Assembly: GCF_030035675.1 (NCBI RefSeq)
Contig: NC_084482.1
Span: forward strand, 231,913,943-231,977,942
Direction of reading: 5' to 3'
DNA length: 64,000 nucleotides
DNA from: Rhineura floridana
Taxonomy: Eukaryota > Chordata > Lepidosauria > Squamata > Rhineuridae
The translations under genes and the position numbers were made by a program. Below are positions 11,694 through 20,733 of this stretch, one piece after another; position 1 is the first letter of the stretch, and each line of letters opens with the position of its first letter. Under the pieces are notes generated by a model, which saw only the letters and a list, made by a program, of their open reading frames with translations, did no database searches and was not told the origin of the DNA.

Positions 11694-11950
11694 ACCTATG
11701 CTTTGGAACTCCTTGCCTATTGACATTAGGTAGACTCCTCTTTTCAGCACCTGCTAAAATCATTTTTGTTTAGGTAAGCCTATCCATTCATGTAGAAGCT
11801 ATTGTGTTTTTAAATCTGTTTTTAACTCATTGTTGGTTTGATTAATTTGAATGTTTTTCAGTACATGTCTTTAACTGTTTTTGCCAATAATGTTTTAATT
11901 CTTTCTATAAACCACTTTGAGATTTTTTACAATAAAGCAGTATATAACTG
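11694..11950 (+). mobile_element. Old L2 fragment, right part (3' UTR)
   Basis: It continues the L2 at 11130-11340, with the LWNSLP-like end of ORF2 and then an AT-rich 3' UTR and tail. The last 20 bases became the target-site duplication of the following L1-like insertion. Confidence 0.7.
11931..11950 (+). repeat. Left target-site duplication of L1-like copy
   Basis: AATAAAGCAGTATATAACTG recurs without mismatch at 14370-14389, directly after the A-rich tail. This defines both ends of the insertion. Confidence 0.92.
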
Positions 11951-12753
11951 GACTTCCCAGGAGGATCCCTACGCCTGTGCAGCCTCTGAGACGAGCTCCG
12001 TCTTGGATGAAACTTATCCAGTTTTAAATTCAGTCAGAAGGGTCTTTTCTGACTGGGGATAATTTCTTCCGGATAAGGAAGAAACGTGAGATTTCCCACA
12101 CAGCTTTGCTTTGATTGTTGGAGTCTGGAATTCGTCAGAATTGTCTGTCTTCCAGCAGCTCAGACAGAGCGAGGATTTTTATGCTAGCTCAGCTGGATAA
12201 GTGACCCGTTTTTTTTTTACGGATTAACAGGCAAACATCCTCCTGTCTACATTCATCATTTCCTTATCTATACAGCTAAAGAGATTTGTCAAAGTAACAG
12301 CAATTAAGATAACCTAGGTGAGGTAAGACTTTCCTTTTTTTATTCACGGAACTAAGGGGGAAGAAAATATAAATAGCTTATCTTTTTTTTATTGCAAAAA
12401 GCTGACATGGAAAATAGCATTTTAAAGATTACAACGGATGAGGGATTTCTGATTGGAAGAGATAAGAAAAATCTTTTTGTTTTATAAGACTTTTGTGTAA
12501 TATATGCATGGGACTATTTTTCCTGATCTACTTTTTTTTTGACGAATCTGCTCATTCTCTCTGCTACTAGTTATTTGGACACTGTGAACTAAAGCCATTC
12601 TTGCACTTCCGGGCATATATGAGATAAGGGCTGTCTAGCGTGTGACGTTAGTTGGTTGGAAAGATTAACTCCTTTGTAACTGGATAAAGAAATAAGCTGC
12701 TCTTTGCTTGGGACATTGAAAATTGAAGGAGTTTTGTTCCTTTGGCTTTAAGA

Positions 12754-13437
12754 ATGACAATTAAGAAGATCATGGATGTACAAGAAGGGACTTTATTTCT
12801 AGACATGTTTCAGAAAATAATGAATGGGATCAACTCAATAAAACAAGAACTGAGAAATAATAGACAAGCGTGGAGAATTGAATTTCACGAAATGAGACAG
12901 GAGCTGAAAGAAACTCAGGATTCTATGAGAAAGGAGAATAAAGATAGATCTGGAAAACCAAAAAAGGATGAAAGAGAAATTAAAGGCAAGGTTCAAACTA
13001 TGGAGATTGGCTTAAATATGGACATGAAAAAAGATTTGGATTTCCTGGCTGTGACGGATCCTGGAGACAAATATTACAGTTTGGAATTCAGCGCTGTCCC
13101 TGAAGGAATTGAAGAGATTGGAGATAAAGATATTATCGGTTCAAAAAAATTCCTGGACTGGAAGGATTTGATGGAACTTGAAATGGAGAAAGTTAACAGA
13201 ATTAATCCCTGTTTTGTGTCAATGGAAAAACCTTCAAGAGATGTACTAGTGTATCATGTGGAAAAGAGGAACAGAGATGCGGCTTTGCAACAATACTTCA
13301 GTGATACGTTTGGATTTGATGGCAAGAAAATATCTGTGATGGAGGAAATTCCTATCAGACTTTTATTATATGACTATGACAGCAAGATTTTTGGGTGCGT
13401 AAAGATGGAAGATGGAAGATGGACCCAATATGGATAA
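12754..13437 (+). CDS. L1-type ORF1 protein
   Basis: An uninterrupted 227-residue frame starts at ATG 12754 (MTIKKIMDVQEGT). Upstream in-frame extension uses only a TTG and is unlikely. Residues about 10-70 are helical and heptad-rich (FQKIMNGINSIKQELRNN), as in the L1 ORF1p trimerisation coiled coil. The middle (about 105-150) resembles the ORF1p RRM. The C-terminal part (RDVLVYHVEKRNRDAALQQY, then DGKKISVMEEIPIRLL) matches the ORF1p C-terminal domain that binds RNA with the RRM. The family protein is a trimeric RNA-binding chaperone that coats element RNA. The homologous frame at 63467 is also open, and the two appear to differ mostly by substitutions, suggesting selection or youth. Alternative: a relic frame preserved by recency. 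Confidence 0.82.
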   Translation: MTIKKIMDVQEGTLFLDMFQKIMNGINSIKQELRNNRQAWRIEFHEMRQELKETQDSMRKENKDRSGKPKKDEREIKGKVQTMEIGLNMDMKKDLDFLAVTDPGDKYYSLEFSAVPEGIEEIGDKDIIGSKKFLDWKDLMELEMEKVNRINPCFVSMEKPSRDVLVYHVEKRNRDAALQQYFSDTFGFDGKKISVMEEIPIRLLLYDYDSKIFGCVKMEDGRWTQYG

Positions 13438-13447
13438 TGACAGAAGA

Positions 13448-14190
13448 GCGATTTGAAATTACTGGACTTAGTAGATTTGATGAGTTGGATTAATTGATAT
13501 GTTTATTTAGTAAAAAAAATGATTGACATATATCTCAAGGATTGGAAACTTCTCTTTGACTTTTTGTGGAAGATTAAAATGATAGGATGTTAATGAGATT
13601 TGAAACCAACTAAGATAACCGCTGGAGGAAGGTGATTTTATAATCTATTAAGAGATAGGTTTGTTATATATTATAGATTTATAGCTGAATTATAGCGATT
13701 TGAAACTACTGGACTTAGTAGATTTGATGAGTTGGATTAATTGGCATGTTTATTTAGAAAAAAAAATTGATTGACATATATCTCAAGGATTGGAAACTTC
13801 TCTTTGACTTTTTGTGGAAGATTAAAATGATAGGATGTTAATGAGATTTGAAACCAACTAAGATAACCGCTGGAGGAAGGTGATTTTATAATCTATTAAG
13901 AGATAGGTTTGTTATATATTATAGATTTATAGCTGAATTATAGCGATTTGAAACTACTGGACTTAGTAGATTTGATGAGTTGGATTAATTGGCATGTTTA
14001 TTTAGAAAAAAAAATTGATTGACATATATCTCAAGGATTGGAAACTTCTCTTTGACTTTTTGTGGAAGATTAAAATGATAGGATGTTAATGAGATTTGAA
14101 ACCAACTAAGATAACCGCTGGAGGAAGGTGATTTTATAATCTATTAAGAGATAGGTTTGTTATATATTATAGATTTATAGCTGAACTATG
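13448..14190 (+). repeat. Three tandem 247-248-bp units in L1-like 3' region
   Basis: Units begin at GCGATTTGAAA at 13448, 13695 and 13943. Units 2 and 3 are almost identical; unit 1 differs at a few sites. They follow the ORF1 stop and precede the TA tract. Confidence 0.93.
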
Positions 14191-14215
14191 ACAAATCGGA
14201 AGTCAATATTTTTTC

Positions 14216-14218
<3 letters not shown>

Positions 14219-14276
<58 letters not shown>
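14219..14276. repeat. (TA)n microsatellite
   Basis: About 28 TA dinucleotides just upstream of the L1-like tail. Confidence 0.97.
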
Positions 14277-14278
<2 letters not shown>

Positions 14279-14369
14279 CTTTTTGTATTGTATTAGTTAT
14301 TGATTTGTGTTGTTTTCTTTTTGTAGTATTTTGGTTTTGAAAATTAGAATAAAAATTAATTGAAAAAAA

Positions 14370-14389
14370 AATAAAGCAGTATATAACTG
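14370..14389 (+). repeat. Right target-site duplication of L1-like copy
   Basis: Perfect second copy of the 20-mer at 11931-11950. Host L2 tail sequence resumes immediately after. Confidence 0.92.
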
Positions 14390-14590
14390 TTGTAAATAAA
14401 ATACATAAATAAATTTTGGAGTCACAGCTTTTAAAAATGTTTTTAAAGATGTTTTGTTTTAATATATTTTAAAGTCTGTTTTTATGATTTTTAAAATGTT
14501 TTTAGTGCTTTTGTTTGCTGCCCTGGGCTCCTGCTGAGAAGAAGGGTGGGATATAAATGAAATAATAAATAAAAATAAATAAGTAAACTT
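14390..14590 (+). mobile_element. L2 3' tails
   Basis: The remainder of the interrupted L2 tail is followed by a second L2-type 3' end reading GCTCCTGCTGAGAAGAAGGG and GTGGGATATAAAT before AATAAATA repeats. Confidence 0.65.
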
Positions 14591-14754
14591 CATTCACCCA
14601 ACCCAAAACTCAGAGTCATGCCACTTTAAGCTGTTTTGCAACTGTTTATAGTTGTTTCATGGCTATTGGTTTTTAAAGGGATTTATTTCTTATTATGAGC
14701 TGCCTTGGTTTCCAATCACCAACCCTACCTCACAGGGTTGTTGGGAAGACTCCA

Positions 14755-14781
14755 TACACACACACACACACACACACACAC
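14755..14781. repeat. (AC)n microsatellite
   Basis: About 13 CA dinucleotides. Confidence 0.97.
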
Positions 14782-15377
14782 TTCTAAATATACACCCCAT
14801 ATAATAGTTTATTGTCAAACCAGTTGGTCATCGCAGAGCATTTGGTCAGCTTGCCGGTTGTCACCGCCCTGTTTTCACTTTACCTTTGGCGGTGGCGGCG
14901 TCCTGAGCCAGGGCATGCAGACAGAGACCCCCAGTGTTAAGCCACAGGCCGTCGCCATTTCGGACTGGTGTACCGCCCCTTGATATGGCTGTAAGTTCAG
15001 GCGAGATGGGATGCCTTTCCTGGATATTTTTTTCTTAATTAATGTCATTTGCTATTTAATTTAATTTTTTGTACAATGTATTGCTTTATTGATGTATTGA
15101 TCTATTGCCTTGTTGATATATTTTTATAAATGGTAAACATTTTGTACCAACAGCAGCTGGATTGTGCAGCCACAGGCACACACCCCTATTGTTTGCCGAA
15201 TTTATTCGGCCTATGCTAGCAGACAAAAATGACTGGGTTCCTCCACCTCCTGTCCTCTGCACATGTTACTTACAAGCTTTCTGAGGCACTTTGAGCTGCT
15301 GCTGCTGCTCTCAGGAGTCACCTGAACATATTTGTGCCTATCTTAAGGACTAGATGCTTAACTTTCAAAAAAGAAAA
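14782..15377. other. No gene seen
   Basis: A moderately GC-rich patch at 14830-14990 lies between AT-rich sequence. The frame across it has no recognisable domain and no convincing splice context. Confidence 0.45.
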
Positions 15378-15530
15378 TATTTATTTATTGAATTTGTTAG
15401 CTGTGTTTCTACACACATATGCGCACTCAAAGCGACTTACTGTTAATAAAAAAATAAAATTAAGATCAAGTAAAAGGTTAAAATAGATTAAAAGTTACAT
15501 GCACAGAAAGCTGTATTTTGCATCTAGTTT
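15378..15530 (-). mobile_element. Probable L2-type tail, diverged
   Basis: A TATTTATTTATTGAATTTGT tail is followed by GCACTCAAAGCGACTTACTG, the layout of minus-strand L2-type 3' ends. No coding part remains. Confidence 0.4.
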
Positions 15531-15719
15531 TTGCACTTGTGTGGTGTGACTGCACTGCAGAATCACTGGTTATGAACACCATCTTGCCTACCTGCCTAAT
15601 ATATATTTACACTTGCCTGAGTATATATTCTACCTTAACTAAAATGCTTCATTTATAAAGGGGTGCTGCAGCCTCACAACACCTTGCTTGGAAGCTACAT
15701 AGCACATCGCTGACATTCC

Positions 15720-16010
15720 TTCCCTATTATTATTGCTATTACTATTATTATTTATTCAATTTTCACACTTCAGTATTTTAGTATATTAGTATTTTGTAGT
15801 TTAGTATGTTTAATTTGTTTCTTTGTGGTTTATTGTATACTGATGTTTATTTATTGTTGTGAACCGCCCAGAGAGCTTCGGCTATGGGGCGGTAGAGAAA
15901 TTTAATAAATAAATAAATAAATTTGTATTTACTTTTTCTGTAAGCTGCCTTGAGGGCCGTTTGCCCAAAAGGCGGGGTATAAATAAACATTAACATAACA
16001 TAACATTTTT
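15720..16010 (+). mobile_element. Two L2-type 3' tails in tandem
   Basis: The first ends with the GAACCGCCCAGAGAGCTTCG stem and an AATAAATA tail. The second ends with GCTGCCTTGAGGGCCGTTTG and a short ATAACATA tail. Both are severely 5'-truncated. Confidence 0.6.
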
Positions 16011-16129
16011 TTTAAAAAAAAAACAGTATTAGTTTCCTACATAATGAAAAATGTGATACCTAGGTAAACCCTGCCTAATTGCTTTAAAATAGGATTGGAG
16101 GGAGAGGGAAAGATTTACAACACATACAC

Positions 16130-16270
16130 AATTCTTTGTTATGTTTACTCAAAAGTCCCATTAATTTACAACACAATTCTAACCATGTCTACTCAAAAAT
16201 AAGTCCTACTGAATTCAATGGGGTTTACTCCAGGTATGTGGGATTAGCATTGCTTTACTCCCAGAAAAGC
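16130..16270. repeat. Squamate-type short repeat
   Basis: It contains CTACTGAATTCAATGGGG and TTTACTCCAGGTATGTG, related to the motif at 10373. The family is not named with certainty. Confidence 0.4.
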
Positions 16271-16410
16271 AAGTATTGGATTAAATACTTTCATATTGCC
16301 AAGGTTTTCAAAGCACTGCCCTCTCCAACAGCCCAGGGTCTGACTCTTGCAAACAAGAGGGGAAAAAATTTAAGCCATATTCTTACTTACTCAAACTGAA
16401 GATCTCAACT

Positions 16411-17430
16411 CTATTTCTCCTTTTCATCTTCCTCAGGTGAGGCTGTTAACGTACTAAACCATTGCCTGGCCATGATAATGGATTGGATGGGAGCTAACAG
16501 ACTGAAGCTTAATCCAGATAAGACCGAGACGCTGTTAGTGAATGCCTTCTCTACCCAGATGGTGGATGTTCACCCTGTTCTGGATGGGGTTACACTACCC
16601 TTGAAAGAACAGGTTCGTAGCTTGGGGGTTCTTTTCGATCCTTCCCTGTCTCTTGAGGCTCAGGTAGCCTCAGTGGCACGGAACGCTTTCTACCATCTTC
16701 GACTGGTAGCCCAGCTACGTCCCTATCTGGATAGTGACGACCTCACCTCAGTCGTTCATGCTCTGGTAACTTCTAGATTGGACTACTACAATGCGCTCTA
16801 CGTTGGGCTGCCCTTGAAGACAGTTCGGAAACTACAGTTAGTCCAGAATGCAGCGGCCAGATCGTTGACGCGGACCAGAAGGTCCGCTCATATAACACCT
16901 GTTCTGGCCCATTTGCACTGGCTTCCTATTTGTTTCTGGGCTAAATTCAAGGTGCTGGTTTTGACCTATAAAGCCTTACACGGCATGGGACCGCAATACC
17001 TGGTGGAGCGCCTCTCCCAATATGAACCTACCCGTACACTTCGCTCAACATCTAAGGCCCTCCTCCGAGTACCATCCCGTCGAGAAGCTCGGAGGGTGGT
17101 GACTAGAAATAGGGCCTTTTCAGTTGTGGCTCCCGAACTGTGGAATGGTCTCCCCGATGAGGTGCGCCTGGTGCCGACGCTGCTATCTTTTCGGCGCCAG
17201 GTGAAAACCTTTTTATACTCCCAGGCATTTTAAAATGTATTTAAAAGGGTATTTTAACAGTATTTCATTATTATTTTGTATTCTGGATGCTGTTTGGTTC
17301 TTTTATTGTTGTGTGTTTCTTTTGGTTTTTGATTTATTGTATTTATAGACTGTGTTTGTTTTATCTTCTATGTACACCGCCCAGAGAGCCTTCGGGCGGT
17401 ATATAAATAAAATAAAATAAATAAATCAAA
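16411..17430 (+). mobile_element. L2 LINE 3' half with open ORF2 end
   Basis: It is 5'-truncated just after the YADD block. The frame is open from 16411 to 17233 (LYFSFSSSSGEAVNVLN, LNPDKTETLLVNAFS, LVTSRLDYYNALYVGLPLK, LHWLPICFWAKFK, SFRRQVKTFLYSQAF stop). Notably no stop or frameshift interrupts about 270 codons. The 3' UTR ends with a CCCAGAGAGCCTTCGGGCGG stem and an AATAAA-rich tail. It cannot act alone because the EN and RT core are missing. Confidence 0.92.
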
Positions 17431-17533
17431 TAAATAAATCAAGCCACCGTTTCCTGGCATTGCAATGAAGACGAGGCACTGTAGACCCTGGCTTCACATA
17501 TTGGCTACAATTCTGAAAGGGCGGCGTTAGAGC

Positions 17534-17628
17534 CAGAGCTTGGGAAAGTTATTTGTTTGAACTATTGGCCATGCTAGCTGGGGCTGATGGGAGTTGTAGT
17601 TTTAAAAAAGTAATTTTTCCAAGCTCTG
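17534..17628. mobile_element. 95-bp hAT-like MITE
   Basis: Ends are imperfect inverted repeats: CAGAGCTTGGGAAAGTTAT on the left versus CAGAGCTTGGAAAAATTAC read inward from the right. The centre holds GCTGGGGCTGATGGGAGTTG. Flanks GTTAGAGC and CTAGGAGC match at 6 of 8 bases, fitting an aged 8-bp hAT target duplication. Confidence 0.6.
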
Positions 17629-17729
17629 CTAGGAGCTCCTATAACAGATCCATTAAACCGATTTAACAGTCGCTGGGGTGGCAGCTGATGTCTTGGTGTA
17701 TATCTCGGGAACCAGACAACCTAGAAACT

Positions 17730-17892
17730 TATTTATTTATTTATTTATTTTATTTAATTTATATACCGCCCTAAGCCCAAGGGCTCTCTGGGCGGTGTAC
17801 ATAATAATAAAACAATCAGAGGATATATAAATACAATAATACAATGGAATCAAACAAAAATAATCAAAATAGCAGCAAAATACAACAATAAT
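17730..17892 (-). mobile_element. L2 3' tail
   Basis: A TTTATTTATTT tail is followed by TATACCGCCCTAAGCCCAAG and a GGGCTCTCTGGGCGGTG stem. 5'-truncated, no coding part. Confidence 0.7.
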
Positions 17893-18580
17893 GAAACGGA
17901 CCAAGGAATTTCAGAAGAAAATCACATTACAAGAAAGTCTTTGATTGTGTAGATCACGAAAAACTATGGAATGTTTCTTTTAAATTGAAGCTGAGCATCC
18001 AGAGATTAAGGTGGGTCAGGCGGAGAGCCAGAGGGGACCTTATAGGGCAGAAGGTTGGGATAGAAATATTTTAAATAAATAAATAAATAAATAAACTTTG
18101 TCAACAAATAAGGAAAAGAAAATAATGACCCACAGAGTGGAAGCATTCAATATACATCCCAACTCCAAAGAAAGGGGATCCCAGGGAATGCAGTAATTTT
18201 CAAACTATTGTCTTAATATGCCATGCAAGTAAAGTAAAGGGTCTCACCATATATGGAGCGAGAAGTGCCAGACGTCCAAGCTGGTTTTAGAAACTGAAGA
18301 GGTACCACAAATCGTATCACAAACATAAGTTGGATGATGGAATTTCAGAAGGAAATCACCCTGTGCTTTATAGATTATAGCAAAGCCTTTGACTGTGTAG
18401 ATCATGAAAAACTATGGAATGCTTTAAAAGAAATGGGGGAGCCACAGCATCTGATTGTCCTGATCTGCAACCTATACTCTGGACAAGAGGCTACTGTAAG
18501 GACAGAATATGGAGAAACTGATTAGTTTCCCCATCGGAAAGGGTGTGAGACGGGTGTATTTTATCACTCTATTTATTTAA
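17893..18580 (+). mobile_element. BovB RT fragments
   Basis: A short piece (17893-17970) matches the KAFDCVDHEKLWN-encoding region. An AT-tailed insert follows (about 17971-18092). A longer piece (18093-18580) covers SKKGDPRE-like linker sequence through the RT: ITLCFIDYSKAFDCVDHEKL (18334-18525), then a premature stop and VRRVYFITL. The order of the two pieces is not collinear with BovB ORF2, so they are separate copies or a rearrangement. Confidence 0.8.
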
Positions 18581-19916
18581 TTTATTTAATTTAATTTAAT
18601 TTTTATTGGATTTATACCCACTCTACCTTCCAGCAGGAGCCCAGGGCGCCAAACAAAAATGCTAAAAACACTTTAAAATGTCATAAAAACAGACCTTAAA
18701 ATACATTAAAACAAAACAAAGTAAAAAACTTTTTTAAAACAGCTTTAAAACATATTTTAAAAAGGGTTAAAAAGATTGTTAAAAATATATTAAAAAAGCA
18801 TTTCTAAGACAGACGCAGACTGGGATAGATCTCAATTTAAAAGGTTTGTTGAAAGAGGAAAGTCTTCAAAAGGCACCAAAAATATGAGAGATGGCGCCTG
18901 CCTAATATTTAAGGGGAGGGAATTCCACAAGGTAGGTGCCACTACACTAAAGGTACATTTCCTATATTGTGCAGAACAAACCTCCTGATAAGATGGTATC
19001 TGCAGGAGGCCCTCACCTGCAGAGCGCACTGATAGACTGGGCATATAAGGGGTAAGACGGTCTTTCAGGTATCCTGGTCCCGAGCTGCCTGTATAGGGCT
19101 TTATACACCAAAACTAGAACCTTGAACTTGGCCCAGTAGCAAATGGGCAGCCAGTGCAATTCTTTCAGCAGCAGGGTGACATGTTGGCGATACCTTGCCC
19201 CAGTGAGCAGTCTCGCCGCCACATTTTGCACCAGCTGCACCTTCCAGACCAACCTCAAGGGCAGCCCCACGTAGAGCGCAATACAGTAATCCAGCCTGGA
19301 GGTTACCAGTTCTAGGACAACAGTGGTCAGGCTATCCTGGTCCAGAAAGAGCTGCAGCTGTCTCACCAGCCAAAGCTGGTAAAAGGCACTCCTAGCCACT
19401 GAGGTCACCTGGGCCTCTAGCGACAAAGATGGATCCAGGAGCACCCCTAGGCTATGGACCTGCTCTTTCAGAGGGAGTACGACCCCATCCAAAGCAGGCA
19501 ACTGACCAATTATCTGAACTCAGGAAACACCAACCCACAGCGCCTCCATCTTGCTAGGATTCAGACTCAGTTTATTGGCCCTCATCCAGCCCACCACCGA
19601 GTCCAAGCACCGGTCCAGGGTTTGCACGGCCTCTCCTGATTCAGATGTTACAGAGAAATAGAGCTGGGTTTCATCAGCATACTGGTGACACCTCGCCCCA
19701 AATCTCCTGATGACCGCTCCCAAGGGCTTCATATAGATGTTAAACAGCATGGGGGACAAGATAGTACCCTGTGACACCCCACAGCACAATTGCCAGGGGG
19801 CCGAAAGACAGTCCCCCAATGCTATTCTGAGAGCGATCCTGGAGATAGGATCGGAACCACTGTAAAACAGTGCCGCCAATACCCCTCTCACCAAGTCGGC
19901 CCAGAAGGATACCATG
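18581..19916 (-). mobile_element. L2 LINE, 5'-truncated, minus strand
   Basis: The tail at low coordinates adjoins BovB. ORF2 is in three frames: 19520-19915 (SPMLFNIYMKPLGAVIRRFG, CHQYADETQLYFSV with YADE in place of YADD), 19013-19501 (LPLKEQVHSLGVLLDPSLSL, LVTSRLDYCIALYVGLPL, ELHWLPICYWAKF) and 18832-19044. The altered catalytic DD and the frame breaks make it inactive. Confidence 0.9.
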
Positions 19917-20556
19917 ATATTGAGGCAAGTGACACAGGCTCTTGTGACCTCAAGATTGGACTATTGTAACACTCTTTATATAGGACTATCTGCTAGATTG
20001 CTTCGCCCGCTTAAGTTGGTTCGGAGAGCGGCGGCCAGAATGCTGACCAGAGCTGGTCCACAAATGCATACTACACCTCTTCTTTATCAACTTCATTGGC
20101 TACCGATTTTATTTTGACACCAGTTTAAAATTTTGGTATTAGCTTTCAAGGCCCTACATGGATTAGCACCAATATATCTATCAAACCGTATTCTGGAATT
20201 TAAATCTCAACGACCGACAAGAGAACCCTTCGAACATTCTCTTATCATTCCATCTACCTTTATAATCCACCGCTCCAATACTAGCATAGCTCCCATCTTA
20301 TGGAATAACCTGCCACCAGAGATCTGATGTTCCTCCTCACTCACGGTCTTTCGCCGTCAGTTAAAAACATTTTTGTTTCTTCAAGCTTTTAAAGTTAACA
20401 TTTAAATTGTTATAACTATTGTATAATTGATTTTCTTAATTTTATCTTTTAATTGTATATTGATTTGTATTAGACATTGTCTTATTTGTTCGCCGCTCTG
20501 AATTCTAAAAACAAGGGTGGGATATAAAATGTTTAAATAAATAAAATAAATAAATG
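19917..20556 (+). mobile_element. L2 LINE of another subfamily, plus strand
   Basis: The open frame 19914-20117 reads QALVTSRLDYCNTLYIGLSA, RAAARMLTRAGPQMH and LLYQLHWLPILF. A second at 20133-20327 reads VLAFKALHGLAPIYLS and APILWNNLPPEI. A 3' UTR and AATAAATA tail follow. It abuts the previous L2 5' end to 5' end (head to head). Confidence 0.88.
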
Positions 20557-20574
20557 ATCAATGATATGAAAAGC

Positions 20575-20733
20575 CACTGAGGAAACATGAAGAACCGGCC
20601 CATTTAGCTCACAATTGTCTACCTAACTCTGTTCCAACTATGAGGCGCCCACATCTCAAAGCTTAAGGCCATAAAATTCGTCATCAAAAACACAGATGTT
20701 CCCACGATGTTGAAGTTGGTTCTCAGTGCCTTA
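20575..20733 (-). repeat. ZNF-locus intron segment (minus copy)
   Basis: Its reverse complement matches 28455-28590, including GAACATCTGTG, TGGAACAGAG and GAGCTAAATGGGCCG. It continues the 5' ZNF unit at 23034-23496 after removal of the palindromic element. Confidence 0.75.

Larger units (their letters stand above)
11951..14369 (+). mobile_element. L1-like LINE derivative with ORF1 only
   Basis: This is a complete insertion. A 5' leader of about 800 bases is followed by one ORF1 (12754-13437), a 3' region made of three 248-bp tandem units, a (TA)n stretch and an A-rich tail. It is bounded by a 20-bp target-site duplication. There is no endonuclease or RT sequence between ORF1 and tail, so the copy is non-autonomous, like mammalian HAL1 (half-L1) elements. 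Related copies lie at 36420-37281 (minus, partial) and 62638-64000 (plus, runs off the window). Confidence 0.85.

Noticed and set aside
14705-14983. 92-codon plus frame over the AC repeat
   Set aside because: Contains a His-Thr repeat from the microsatellite; no conservation evidence.
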